Source: Planktomarina sp.
Lineage (GTDB): Bacteria; Pseudomonadota; Alphaproteobacteria; Rhodobacterales; Rhodobacteraceae
Direction: 5' to 3'
Length of the DNA stretch: 7,296 bases
Assembly: GCA_022425445.1 (NCBI GenBank)
Contig: JAKMFM010000072.1
Span: forward strand, 1 to 7,296
Under the pieces are notes generated by a model, which did not search any database, was not told where the DNA came from, and saw nothing but the letters and a program-made list of their open reading frames with translations. Of this stretch, positions 1 to 6,475 are shown in pieces. Position 1 is the stretch's first letter. The number at the start of each line of letters is the position of its first letter. A program made the translations under genes and the position numbers.

Positions 1-954
1 ACCGTCGATCATTTGCTCTTTATAATACACCTCCCCGCTGTCCAGCCATCGGGTCATATCCTGAATGAAATCCTGAAACAGACTTGGCGGAAAGCTGTCA
101 TAGATGATGAAGCCTTGCACTTTCACCTTCATTCGCAAAATCGTGCCCATGATCGCCGGACCGAAGTCAGGCCCATCGGGCAAACCGGTGAGATTATACC
201 AAGACACCACCCCGCACACAGGCATGCGCGCAAAGGCATTCAACAGCGGCAGCACGGCGTAGAGCACTTTGCCACCCACATTCTCGAAGTAAATATCCAC
301 GCCCTTTGGGCAGGCGTCTTTCAGATCGGCCGCAAAAGCTTCAGATTTATGGTCCAAACAGGCATCAAAGCCCAAATGATCGACCACATGGGCGCATTTT
401 TCCGCACCGCCGGCGATCCCAACCACGCGGCAGCCCATGATCTTAGCGATTTGCCCCACAGTCGCACCCACCGGCCCAGAGGCCGCGGCCACCACAACGG
501 TTTCTCCCGGCTGCGGCGCGCCAATTTCAAGCAAACCCGCATAAGCCGTGTAGGCCGGCATCCCCAAAATACCCAAATACCAAGACGGGTTTTGAGGCGC
601 TTGGCCGAGGTTGCTAAGATCCGTGCCATCGCTAAGTGCATAGTCTTGCCAACCGCTTCCGGCCAACACATGATCGCCAACCGCATAGCCATCACAATTG
701 CTTTGGATGACTTCCGCCACCACCTGCCCGGTCATGACCTCACCCAATTTGACGGGCTCCGCATAGGACTTTGCGTCATTCATACGCCCACGCATATAGG
801 GGTCAAGCGATAGGTAACGCGTGCGCAAGAGCATCTGGCCGGCCCCGGGTTGCGGCACTGTTTTATGCTGCAACTGCAAGGTTTTGGCGTCCGGCAGGCC
901 ATTTGGGCGCTCGGCAAGCACCACGCGGCGGTTGGTATCTGCGGTTTGCGACAT
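1..954 (-). CDS. NADP-dependent MDR-family oxidoreductase (curcumin reductase / LTB4 12-hydroxydehydrogenase-like), 3' end cut by window
   Basis: The reading frame is open from an ATG at 954-952 to base 1 with no stop, giving the first 318 residues. The family is usually about 335-350 residues, so only the C-terminus is missing. Family markers: LSLDPYMRGRM (48-58); a GMPAYTAYAGLLEIG stretch (131-145) entering the Rossmann fold; the nucleotide-binding AAASGPVGATVGQIAK (156-171); FENVGG (223-228); and RMKVKVQGFIIYD (274-286). No zinc-ligand pattern is seen, which fits the zinc-independent NADPH-dependent double-bond reductase branch of the medium-chain dehydrogenases. Such enzymes reduce the C=C bond of alpha,beta-unsaturated carbonyl compounds in the cytoplasm; the physiological substrate cannot be read from the sequence. 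A purine-rich GGGAGAG ribosome binding site lies 5 bases upstream of the ATG. The gene is transcribed away from the MFS gene across a 192-base region carrying a nested hairpin (978-1051), which would lie in its 5' leader or promoter. Confidence 0.93.
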   Translation of the reverse strand, partial: MSQTADTNRRVVLAERPNGLPDAKTLQLQHKTVPQPGAGQMLLRTRYLSLDPYMRGRMNDAKSYAEPVKLGEVMTGQVVAEVIQSNCDGYAVGDHVLAGSGWQDYALSDGTDLSNLGQAPQNPSWYLGILGMPAYTAYAGLLEIGAPQPGETVVVAAASGPVGATVGQIAKIMGCRVVGIAGGAEKCAHVVDHLGFDACLDHKSEAFAADLKDACPKGVDIYFENVGGKVLYAVLPLLNAFARMPVCGVVSWYNLTGLPDGPDFGPAIMGTILRMKVKVQGFIIYDSFPPSLFQDFIQDMTRWLDSGEVYYKEQMIDG

Positions 955-977
955 ATCACTCTCCCGAACGCCAGCCA

Positions 978-1051
978 GTCCAGCGCTTGTTCCAAAACCT
1001 AGGGCTCAAGCTAGGATTTAGCAATGTGGTTTTCCGCAAGCGCCGCTGGAC
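978..1051. repeat. Nested imperfect inverted repeat / extended hairpin in divergent intergenic region
   Basis: Three stems nest in register. GTCCAG (978-983) pairs with CTGGAC (1046-1051). CGCTTG (984-989) pairs with CAAGCG (1037-1042); these two stems are continuous on the left arm and separated by a 3-base CCG bulge (1043-1045) on the right. AAAACC (994-999) pairs with GGTTTT (1028-1033) across a small internal loop. That is 18 base pairs in a 74-base element. The apical part contains an alternative small hairpin, CCTAG (998-1002) with CTAGG (1011-1015), which competes for two bases of the third stem. No U-run follows on either strand, so it does not look like an intrinsic terminator. In RNA from the minus strand it would end 13 bases before the Shine-Dalgarno of the oxidoreductase gene; in plus-strand RNA it would sit about 95 bases before the MFS start. 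The function is unknown: leader structure, operator array or palindromic repeat element are all possible. Confidence 0.55.
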
Positions 1052-1056
1052 CCGCC

Positions 1057-1070
1057 AGGCGCAATCGCCT
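1057..1070. repeat. Short perfect hairpin next to the nested inverted repeat
   Basis: AGGCG (1057-1061) and CGCCT (1066-1070) are perfect inverted arms around a CAAT loop, starting 5 bases after the larger nested repeat ends. No T-tract follows on the plus strand, which argues against a terminator. It could be part of the same structured leader or a small operator. Taken alone, a 5-base stem is weak. Confidence 0.3.
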
Positions 1071-1146
1071 AGCCTTTGTGGGATGGCGGCAAAGTTTTGC
1101 AGCTGTCGAAGGGCAATCACGTAACCAGACATAGGAATAATCCCAG

Positions 1147-2364
1147 GTGACAGAGTTACACAAACGGCCGTGGTTGGTGCTGGCAGGTCTGGCGCTTGGG
1201 GTGACCGTGACCAATGGCTTTGCCCGTTTTGCCTATGGGCTGATAGTGCCTGCGATGCAGTCAGATTTGGGGTGGAACTATGCGCAGGCGGGATGGCTCA
1301 ACACGGCCAACGCTCTGGGTTATATTGCGGGCGCTGTTTTGACGATGGTCCTTATTGGGCGATATTCGGCGGCCTCTTTGTTCTCCTTTGGATTAATCAC
1401 AACCAATCTGGCGCTGCTGTCCACTGGGTTGATCCCAGACCTGTGGTGGCAAACTCTGTGGCGTATTTTGGCGGGCTTTTTTGGAGCCATGTCGTTTTCG
1501 ACCGCCGGTGTTTTGGCCGCCAGCCTATTTGCAAATGATCCACGCCGCAATGCATTGGCGATTGCCATCGTGTTTGGCACGGGCGGCGGCTTGGCGATTG
1601 TAGTGTCCGGGGCGAGCCTGCCGCTATTCTTAGGGTATTTCGGAGCCGATCACTGGCCCATAGCTTGGATTATCATAGCAGCAATTTGCGCGCTATTTTC
1701 GCCGCTATGCCTGTGGTCGGCTGCAAAGCTCAAACGCCCAGCACCGAAGCAAGCAGATGCCTCAGCCCCCCTCCAGCTCACACAAATTTGGGCGCAATTG
1801 GCCGGATATGCCGGCTTCGGACTGGGCTATATCGTATTTTTAACATTTTTATCGGCCTGGATGACGCAACAAGCGGCCAGCGCCGGCTTCATTGCAGCTA
1901 TTTGGGTATTGCTGGGATTGTGCATCTGTGCCTCCCCCTTTGTCTGGCGTCCAATCCTAGCGCGCCACGCCTCAGGCCTGCCATTGGCCATGATTTTGAC
2001 CTGCATTTCCTTGGGATCCGCGCTGCCAGTCGTGTTTCCGGGAAATATCTCCTTATTGCTGGCTGCGATTATTTTTGGCCTTTCGGTTTTTATGGCCCCA
2101 ACTGCCGTGACCAATTTCGCCCGTCAAAACTTGCCCGCACAAAGCTGGGGCGCGGCCATTAGCCTCTTCACCGTCGTTTTTGCCATAGCGCAGACCCTTG
2201 GGCCCTATGCCGCTGGGCTATTGGGAGACCTGACCGACGACATTGGCATCAGCCTCCTGGGCGCATCAGGGCTGTTACTTTTAGGCGCGGTCATCGCTCT
2301 GACGCAAAAACCTTTGCCCAATCGCCCGACGAACCCAGTTGAGAAACCCGAACGAAATGAATGA
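1147..2364 (+). CDS. YbfB/YjiJ-family MFS transporter
   Basis: A 405-residue hydrophobic protein of the major facilitator superfamily, placed in the YbfB/YjiJ branch. The N-terminal signature shows this: NGFARFAYGLIVPAMQSDLG (23-42), followed by WNYAQAGWLNTANALGYIAG (43-62). About twelve membrane segments can be placed at roughly 9-30, 46-68, 75-93, 103-125, 138-160, 171-190, 216-238, 246-266, 277-296, 300-322, 335-355 and 366-386. A hydrophilic central loop lies at about 191-215 and a charged tail at about 387-405. The start is a GTG. It is chosen because an AGGA (1133-1136) lies 10 bases upstream and because it keeps the short cytoplasmic leader before the first helix; the spacing is slightly long. 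Members are inner-membrane secondary transporters of mostly unknown substrate. The following dehydrogenase (128-base gap) and FAD monooxygenase are co-directional, so import or export of a polyol or aromatic compound handled by them is an inference only. Confidence 0.9.
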   Translation: MTELHKRPWLVLAGLALGVTVTNGFARFAYGLIVPAMQSDLGWNYAQAGWLNTANALGYIAGAVLTMVLIGRYSAASLFSFGLITTNLALLSTGLIPDLWWQTLWRILAGFFGAMSFSTAGVLAASLFANDPRRNALAIAIVFGTGGGLAIVVSGASLPLFLGYFGADHWPIAWIIIAAICALFSPLCLWSAAKLKRPAPKQADASAPLQLTQIWAQLAGYAGFGLGYIVFLTFLSAWMTQQAASAGFIAAIWVLLGLCICASPFVWRPILARHASGLPLAMILTCISLGSALPVVFPGNISLLLAAIIFGLSVFMAPTAVTNFARQNLPAQSWGAAISLFTVVFAIAQTLGPYAAGLLGDLTDDIGISLLGASGLLLLGAVIALTQKPLPNRPTNPVEKPERNE

Positions 2365-2492
2365 TACATCACACAGAAAAACCGCTGCTCTGGCTTTCGG
2401 CACTGGCGGGACGCAAAATGTCAGCTACAAATTGAAAAATGCGTAGAACGGCGGCGCAAGCCGGGCCAAAATAGATCATAAAGGATTGAGAC

Positions 2493-3266
2493 ATGACCAG
2501 GTTGAACGGAAAATCCGCCCTCATCACCGGCGCTGCCCGCGGTATCGGGCGCGGCTTTGCTGAAAAATATCTTGAAGAAGGCGCAACAGTTGCCATTGCA
2601 GATATCAATATTGAAGCCGCTGAAGCTACGGCAGCACAGCTGGGTGAAGGTGCCTATGCGGTGCCGCTGGATGTGACCGATCAACTCAGCATTGATGCGG
2701 CGCTGGCCCAGGTCGTGGCCAAGACGTGTAAAATCGACATCGTTTTGAACAATGCAGCGCTCTTTGATGCGGCTGAAACCGTCGATATCACCCGAGAAAG
2801 CTACGAGCGGCTCTATGCGGTCAATGTGGCAGGCACGCTTTTTACCATGCAGGCGGCGGCGCGGCAGATGATTGCTCAAGGTCATGGGGGCAAAATAATA
2901 AACATGGCCTCGCAAGCCGGGCGGCGCGGCGAGAGCTTGGTTTTGGTCTATTGCTCCACCAAAGCGGCAGTGATTTCCATGACGCAATCGGCTGGGTTAA
3001 ACTTGATCAAATATGGCATCAACGTGAATGCCATCGCCCCCGGCGTGGTGGATGGGGCACATTGGGAGCATGTGGACTCTCTGTTCGCCAAACTGGAAGG
3101 CAAAGAGCTGGGTCAAAAGAAGGCCGAAGTTGAGGCTGGCGTACCAGCCGGCCGCTTTGCAGTCCCGGCCGATCTCACTGGCATGGCAGTTTTCTTAGCT
3201 TCCGCCGAAGCCGATTACATTGTATCACAGACCTATAATGTGGACGGTGGCCAGTGGATGAGCTGA
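2493..3266 (+). CDS. smoS: SmoS-like sorbitol (L-iditol 2-) dehydrogenase, SDR family
   Basis: A 257-residue classical short-chain dehydrogenase. Motifs in order: cofactor glycine-rich TGAARGIG (12-19); Asp37 in ADIN at the end of the second strand, which favours NAD over NADP; LDVTD (59-63); NNAA (86-89); catalytic-tetrad Asn111; Ser140 in INMASQAG; Tyr153 and Lys157 in the YxxxK of VYCSTKAAV; and the C-terminal TYNVDGGQWMS. Length and motif wording match remembered Rhodobacter sphaeroides sorbitol dehydrogenase SmoS (PolS), which oxidises D-glucitol to fructose and also acts on galactitol and L-iditol. AAGGA (2481-2485) is 7 bases before the ATG. In Rhodobacter the gene sits with a polyol ABC transporter and mtlK. 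Here neither is visible; an MFS gene precedes it and a FAD monooxygenase follows after 80 bases. The actual substrate could therefore differ from sorbitol. SDR family assignment is firm; the exact substrate is moderate. Confidence 0.88.
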   Translation: MTRLNGKSALITGAARGIGRGFAEKYLEEGATVAIADINIEAAEATAAQLGEGAYAVPLDVTDQLSIDAALAQVVAKTCKIDIVLNNAALFDAAETVDITRESYERLYAVNVAGTLFTMQAAARQMIAQGHGGKIINMASQAGRRGESLVLVYCSTKAAVISMTQSAGLNLIKYGINVNAIAPGVVDGAHWEHVDSLFAKLEGKELGQKKAEVEAGVPAGRFAVPADLTGMAVFLASAEADYIVSQTYNVDGGQWMS

Positions 3267-3346
3267 TCCGAAACCCTAGAAGATGACCTCGACCCCAACA
3301 CCGTGCGGCCGCCGATCGCAGCCCTTTTGAGGAAAGGAAAACACCC

Positions 3347-4549
3347 ATGCGCCGGCAGGCCCTGATCGTAGGAGGCGGCATCGCAGGATTATGCGCCGCC
3401 ATAAGCCTGCGCTTGACCGGCTGGGACGTCCAAGTCTTTGAGCAGGCGCCTAAGATCACCGAGATTGGCGCCGGGCTGCAAATCAGTCCCAATGGAGTTA
3501 AAATTCTTGAGCATATCGGCGTGATGGAGAGCCTCAAATCGGTGCTTTTCGAACCTGAGGCGATCGAAATTCGAATGGGAGTCTCAGGACGTCCAATCCT
3601 TTATTTGCCAATGAAAGGCCCCGCCGTAGAGCGCTGGGGTGCGCGCTATATACAGGTGCACCGCGCCGATCTTATCACCGCTTTAAGCGCACGGCTGGAC
3701 GCGCTACAACACGGCTCGGTGCAAACTGGTTCCCCTGTGCTCAGCTATGCACCCTGCAAAGACGGCGCCGAGGTCATCTTGTCGAATGGACAGAGAGTTC
3801 AGGCGGATTTGGTCATTGGAGCAGATGGTATTCACTCGAACCTGCGTCATCAAATGCTCGGACCAGACGCGCCGCGGTTTACTGGAAATTACGCTTGGCG
3901 CGCTTTGGTGCCCGCAGCGCAGCTCGGCGATTTGGCCCCGCCCCCTTCGGGCTGCATCTGGGCCGGGCCCAAAAAACACGCCGTCACCACCTATGTGCGC
4001 GGGGGGACTGTTGTGAATTTTGTCGGCATCGTCGAGCAAACCACCTGGCGAGAGGAAAGCTGGAGCCGCACCGGAGATCGGCAAGAGGCCCTGGCAGATT
4101 TCGACGGCTGGGCCCCACCCGTCTCGATGATTTTACAACGCGCTGAGGTGCTGCACAAATGGGCCCTGTTTGACAGAGCCCCGTTGCCAAAATGGCAGGA
4201 AGGCCATGTGGTGCTTCTCGGCGATGCCGCCCATCCGATGTTGCCCTCAATGGCGCAAGGTGCGGTGCAATCGCTTGAGGATGCCTATCATTTGGCACGC
4301 ACGCTTGGCGCCGCAGAGGGGCCTACTATTGCGGCCGCCTGCGCCCAGCACTATGCCGAGCGCATTGTGCGAACCAGCCGCGTCCAACGCGTGTCAGCCC
4401 AAAATCTACAGCTGTTTCACAAATCAGGTCGCTTAGCGCAGCTGATGGCCTATGCTCCAATTTGGCTGGCCGGGCAACTGGCCCCCTCACTTGTACGAAA
4501 GCGCAATGATTGGCTCTATGGGGCGCCTGTGCCACCGCTGAACAGCTGA
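3347..4549 (+). CDS. FAD-dependent monooxygenase, salicylate / 3-hydroxybenzoate hydroxylase-like
   Basis: A 400-residue class A flavoprotein hydroxylase. Visible markers: N-terminal dinucleotide fold GGGIAG (9-14), with Glu32 placed to bind the adenosine ribose; GAGLQISPNG (41-50); HRADL (105-109); the DG motif LVIGADGIHSNLR (155-167); a WRALVPA strand (184-190); W-R-E-E-S-W (234-239); and the GD motif LLGDAAHPMLPSMAQGA (290-306) that contacts the FAD ribityl chain. The C-terminal DWLYGAP (388-394) also fits the salicylate-hydroxylase-type group. The expected reaction is NAD(P)H- and O2-dependent ring hydroxylation, sometimes decarboxylative, of an aromatic acid in the cytoplasm; the substrate is not determinable here. 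GAGGAAAGGA (3329-3338) lies 8 bases before the ATG. It follows the SDR gene by 80 bases on the same strand with no terminator seen, so co-transcription is plausible. No ring-cleavage dioxygenase is present in the window. Confidence 0.9.
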   Translation: MRRQALIVGGGIAGLCAAISLRLTGWDVQVFEQAPKITEIGAGLQISPNGVKILEHIGVMESLKSVLFEPEAIEIRMGVSGRPILYLPMKGPAVERWGARYIQVHRADLITALSARLDALQHGSVQTGSPVLSYAPCKDGAEVILSNGQRVQADLVIGADGIHSNLRHQMLGPDAPRFTGNYAWRALVPAAQLGDLAPPPSGCIWAGPKKHAVTTYVRGGTVVNFVGIVEQTTWREESWSRTGDRQEALADFDGWAPPVSMILQRAEVLHKWALFDRAPLPKWQEGHVVLLGDAAHPMLPSMAQGAVQSLEDAYHLARTLGAAEGPTIAAACAQHYAERIVRTSRVQRVSAQNLQLFHKSGRLAQLMAYAPIWLAGQLAPSLVRKRNDWLYGAPVPPLNS

Positions 4550-4596
4550 CCCACTTGGCCTGGCAGTTTCACCCTCCGCCGGTCCAGACGATATGC
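4550..4596. other. 47-base convergent gap without recognisable terminator
   Basis: The monooxygenase (plus) and the YtoQ gene (minus) end tail to tail here. I see no GC-rich stem followed by a T-tract on either strand. The nearest stem, CGGGC (4602-4606) with GCCCG (4612-4616), lies inside the last codons of the YtoQ gene and has no following T-run. Termination may be Rho-dependent or the two transcripts may overlap. Confidence 0.5.
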
Positions 4597-5040
4597 TCAC
4601 TCGGGCAAGACGCCCGTCATCACATAGCGCAGCACCGCGGCCACTTGTTGCGGGGTTTGCGCCACGACCAAGGCTGCGGCATCTACTTCTTTGAGGGCAT
4701 GCTGATGCTCATCTTGATGCATCACAATTAAAGGTTTGCCCAGCGCAGCCGCAGAGCCCGCATCGAAGGCTGCGTTCCATTGCTTGTATTTTTCCCCAAA
4801 CCGCACAACGACGACATCCGCTTGCTCAATGCCGGTGCGGGTGCGAATGGCATTGAGTTGTGCCCCCTTGCGGTCATGCCAAAACTTATTCGCCTCCGCC
4901 CCCAAGATTTGGACACCACAATCATCGCTGGCAGCATGATCTGTCACCGGCCCATCAAAGGAGAGGTTGAGATCCCCGCAGGCTGCGATGATTTGATCGC
5001 GCCAATCGGTGTGAATTTCGCCGGAAAGATAAATACGCAT
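4597..5040 (-). CDS. ytoQ: YtoQ family protein (nucleoside 2-deoxyribosyltransferase-like fold)
   Basis: A 147-residue soluble protein, the usual length for YtoQ. It begins MRIYLSGEIH and contains FDGPVTDHAASDDCG (28-42), an EQADVVVVRFGEKYKQWNAA stretch (72-91), and FDAGSAAALGKPLIV (92-106). The opening strand plus the late G-x-A-x-A-x-G-K-P segment resemble the nucleoside 2-deoxyribosyltransferase superfamily. At the place where those enzymes carry their nucleophilic Glu (FExG), this protein has Asp (FDAG, Asp94 region), so transferase activity is uncertain. The frame is open further upstream to 5121, but the ATG at 5040 is chosen for two reasons: GGAG (complement of 5047-5050) sits 6 bases before it, and the upstream extension would overlap the kinase gene and lacks family similarity. 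It lies 46 bases downstream of the glycerate kinase gene on the same strand, so it is probably the second gene of that operon. The biological role of the family is unknown to me. Confidence 0.87.
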   Translation of the reverse strand: MRIYLSGEIHTDWRDQIIAACGDLNLSFDGPVTDHAASDDCGVQILGAEANKFWHDRKGAQLNAIRTRTGIEQADVVVVRFGEKYKQWNAAFDAGSAAALGKPLIVMHQDEHQHALKEVDAAALVVAQTPQQVAAVLRYVMTGVLPE

Positions 5041-5046
5041 GAAAAT

Positions 5047-5050
5047 CTCC
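5047..5050 (-). promoter_or_regulatory. Ribosome binding site deciding the YtoQ start
   Basis: On the minus strand this reads GGAG, 6 bases before the ATG at 5040-5038. It supports the 147-residue start over the longer open frame that runs into the preceding kinase gene. Confidence 0.6.
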
Positions 5051-5086
5051 AAGTCATGGGTTACGTGTTGCGGCCATTTGCAGCCG

Positions 5087-6340
5087 TCAGCTGCGAAGTA
5101 AAATGCCAAGATCCGCCACATTGGTGCCGGTTGCGCCGGTCATATGCAAGCCACCCGCCGCCGCAAGCGCCCGGTAGGCATCATTGTTGTCCAGCAAAGC
5201 CGCCGGATCCAGCTCGGCGGCCCGAATTTTACTCAGCGTGGTCTCACACACCACCCCACCAGCCGCGTCGGTGGGACCATCCCGCCCATCTGTGCCGGCT
5301 TGCAAGTAAAGCCACGGGCCTTGCCAGGCCTCCGTTTCAGCCCGAAGCGCCAGCCGCAGAGCCAAATCTTGATTGCGCCCACCGCGACCAGTGCCGGTAA
5401 GTTTAACGGTTGTCTCGCCGCCGAAAATATGTGCCCCGCGCCCCATGTTTGCAACCCTTTGCACCGCCTGGGTCACATCACCGATGAGCGGCAGCGCGTG
5501 CCGTTTGGCAGCCGGAAAGGCCGCGGCCATGGCCGCAAGGCTCAACCCATTTGAGCCGATCAACAGATTGCGAGCATCGGGCAAGTCTTGGGCCACATCC
5601 GGGCGTTGCAGGACCTGGCGCACCGTCTGGGGCAAGCCCTCCCAAATATCGAGCTGATGCAAAATATCTCGTGCTTCTGCTTTTGTGCCGATCGGAGCCA
5701 CCGTAGGACCACTGGCCACAGCCCTCAAGTCATCGCCAATCACATCCGATAGGATCAAAGATGTCACCGGGCTCGGCGCCGCATAGCGCAGCATGCCCCC
5801 GCCCTTCAGCTCGGACAGCTTTTGGCGGATCAGGTTCATCACCTCGATATCGGCCCCGCTGGCCAAAAGCTGCGCATTCACCACCATCTTATCTTGCAGC
5901 GACACGCCCGCGACCGGGGCAGGCAGGAGCGCCGAGCCGCCGCCAGAAATCAAGCACAACACCGGCCGGCCGGCCTGACTGGCCGCAACCAGCGCCGCTT
6001 TAACCGCTCGCCCCGCCGCAAGGCCAATTTCGTCCGGTATGGGATGAGCCGCGGCAAAAATTTGCGCCTCCGGCATCGGTGGCAGCATCTTCGTGCGCTG
6101 CGCATTTTCAGGGTTCGTTACAACCACAAGAGCCGGCACTGGACCCAGCAGAGATCGTGCCATGCCCGCCATGCTCAAGGCGGCTTTTCCGACTGCAATT
6201 ACCGTTGGAGGTCTGTCAAATTCAGGCAAAGATCTGCGCACCGCCTCCGCGGGATCGGCGGCGGCAACGCCTGCGTGAAACGCCGCGCAAGCCTCGGTGT
6301 AGAAGGGATGAATCATAGCGGTCACTTTCTTTGACGCCAT
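5087..6340 (-). CDS. Glycerate 2-kinase, MOFRL family (GckA/TtuD type)
   Basis: A 417-residue protein with the two-domain layout of MOFRL glycerate kinases: an N-terminal DUF4147 region (about 12-245) and a C-terminal MOFRL domain (about 305-412). Motifs: VGKAALSMA (50-58, Lys52); AAHPIPDE (97-104); CLISGGGSALLPAP (129-142); NLIRQKLSELKGGGML (169-184); LSDVIGDDLRAVASGPT (197-213); IGSNG (261-265); GGETTVKLTGTGRGGRNQD (307-325); AGTDGRDGPTDAAGG (348-362); NNDAY (385-389); and TGATGTNVADL (401-411). All key segments are intact. It phosphorylates D-glycerate to 2-phosphoglycerate using ATP, feeding glyoxylate, serine-cycle, tartrate or sugar-acid breakdown into glycolysis. Older annotations often call this family hydroxypyruvate reductase, which the domain content does not support. 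The first ATG (6340) is preferred over Met9 because GGAG (complement of 6348-6351) lies 7 bases upstream. The YtoQ gene follows after 46 bases. The kinase is divergent from the CMD gene. Confidence 0.94.
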   Translation of the reverse strand: MASKKVTAMIHPFYTEACAAFHAGVAAADPAEAVRRSLPEFDRPPTVIAVGKAALSMAGMARSLLGPVPALVVVTNPENAQRTKMLPPMPEAQIFAAAHPIPDEIGLAAGRAVKAALVAASQAGRPVLCLISGGGSALLPAPVAGVSLQDKMVVNAQLLASGADIEVMNLIRQKLSELKGGGMLRYAAPSPVTSLILSDVIGDDLRAVASGPTVAPIGTKAEARDILHQLDIWEGLPQTVRQVLQRPDVAQDLPDARNLLIGSNGLSLAAMAAAFPAAKRHALPLIGDVTQAVQRVANMGRGAHIFGGETTVKLTGTGRGGRNQDLALRLALRAETEAWQGPWLYLQAGTDGRDGPTDAAGGVVCETTLSKIRAAELDPAALLDNNDAYRALAAAGGLHMTGATGTNVADLGILLRS

Positions 6341-6475
6341 CTTAAGTCTCCACGGGTGGGAAGAACATATCTCGCGGGTAAAATCGCTGAAAAGAAAATC
6401 AAACAGCCGTCAAAAACACCTGTCACTTGCGAGAAAATAATGCAGACTGCAACAGAGCAATGAAAAGGACAGGAT
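6341..6475. promoter_or_regulatory. Divergent promoter region between glycerate kinase and CMD genes
   Basis: This 135-base AT-richer region must hold promoters for both flanking genes. On the minus strand a TTGACG reads as a good -35 hexamer (complement of 6407-6412), but no convincing -10 lies at 16-18 bases. On the plus strand, AAAATAAT (6434-6441) is the best -10-like stretch, without a matching -35. A small palindrome, TGCAG-A-CTGCA (6441-6451), sits 24 bases upstream of the CMD start and might be a regulator site. Placement as a promoter region follows from gene orientation; the individual sites are weak. Confidence 0.4.

Noticed and set aside
13..813. A long plus-strand open frame of 266 codons opposite the MDR oxidoreductase gene
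   Set aside because: It is the antisense shadow of a clearly recognisable gene. Its translation is rich in His, Arg and Pro with no domain pattern, and no convincing ribosome binding site was seen.
987..1017. TTGTTC and TAGGAT as a plus-strand promoter for the MFS gene
   Set aside because: The -10 match is only partial and the 19-base spacer is too long; it also falls inside the nested hairpin, so chance similarity is likely.
2411..2444. ACGCA (2411-2415) and TGCGT (2440-2444) before the SDR gene as a regulatory stem
   Set aside because: Only five-base arms with a 24-base loop, which is not distinguishable from chance.
2421..2987. A minus-strand open frame of 188 codons across the SDR gene
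   Set aside because: It lies antisense to a well-supported SDR with a complete catalytic motif set and has no family resemblance.
3305..3312. Eight-base palindrome GCGGCCGC in the SDR-monooxygenase spacer
   Set aside because: A short GC-only palindrome in GC-rich DNA with no further symmetry around it; no function is implied.
5041..5121. N-terminal extension of 27 residues for the YtoQ protein
   Set aside because: It would overlap the kinase stop region and does not resemble the family start MRIYLSGEIH, while the ATG at 5040 has a well-spaced GGAG.
4780..5400. A plus-strand open frame of 206 codons crossing the YtoQ and kinase genes
   Set aside because: It spans two real genes and their spacer on the opposite strand, and shows no recognisable motif.
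6370..6434. TCTCGC (6370-6375) and GCGAGA (6429-6434) as a spaced inverted repeat
   Set aside because: Six-base arms more than 50 bases apart are expected by chance in a region this size.
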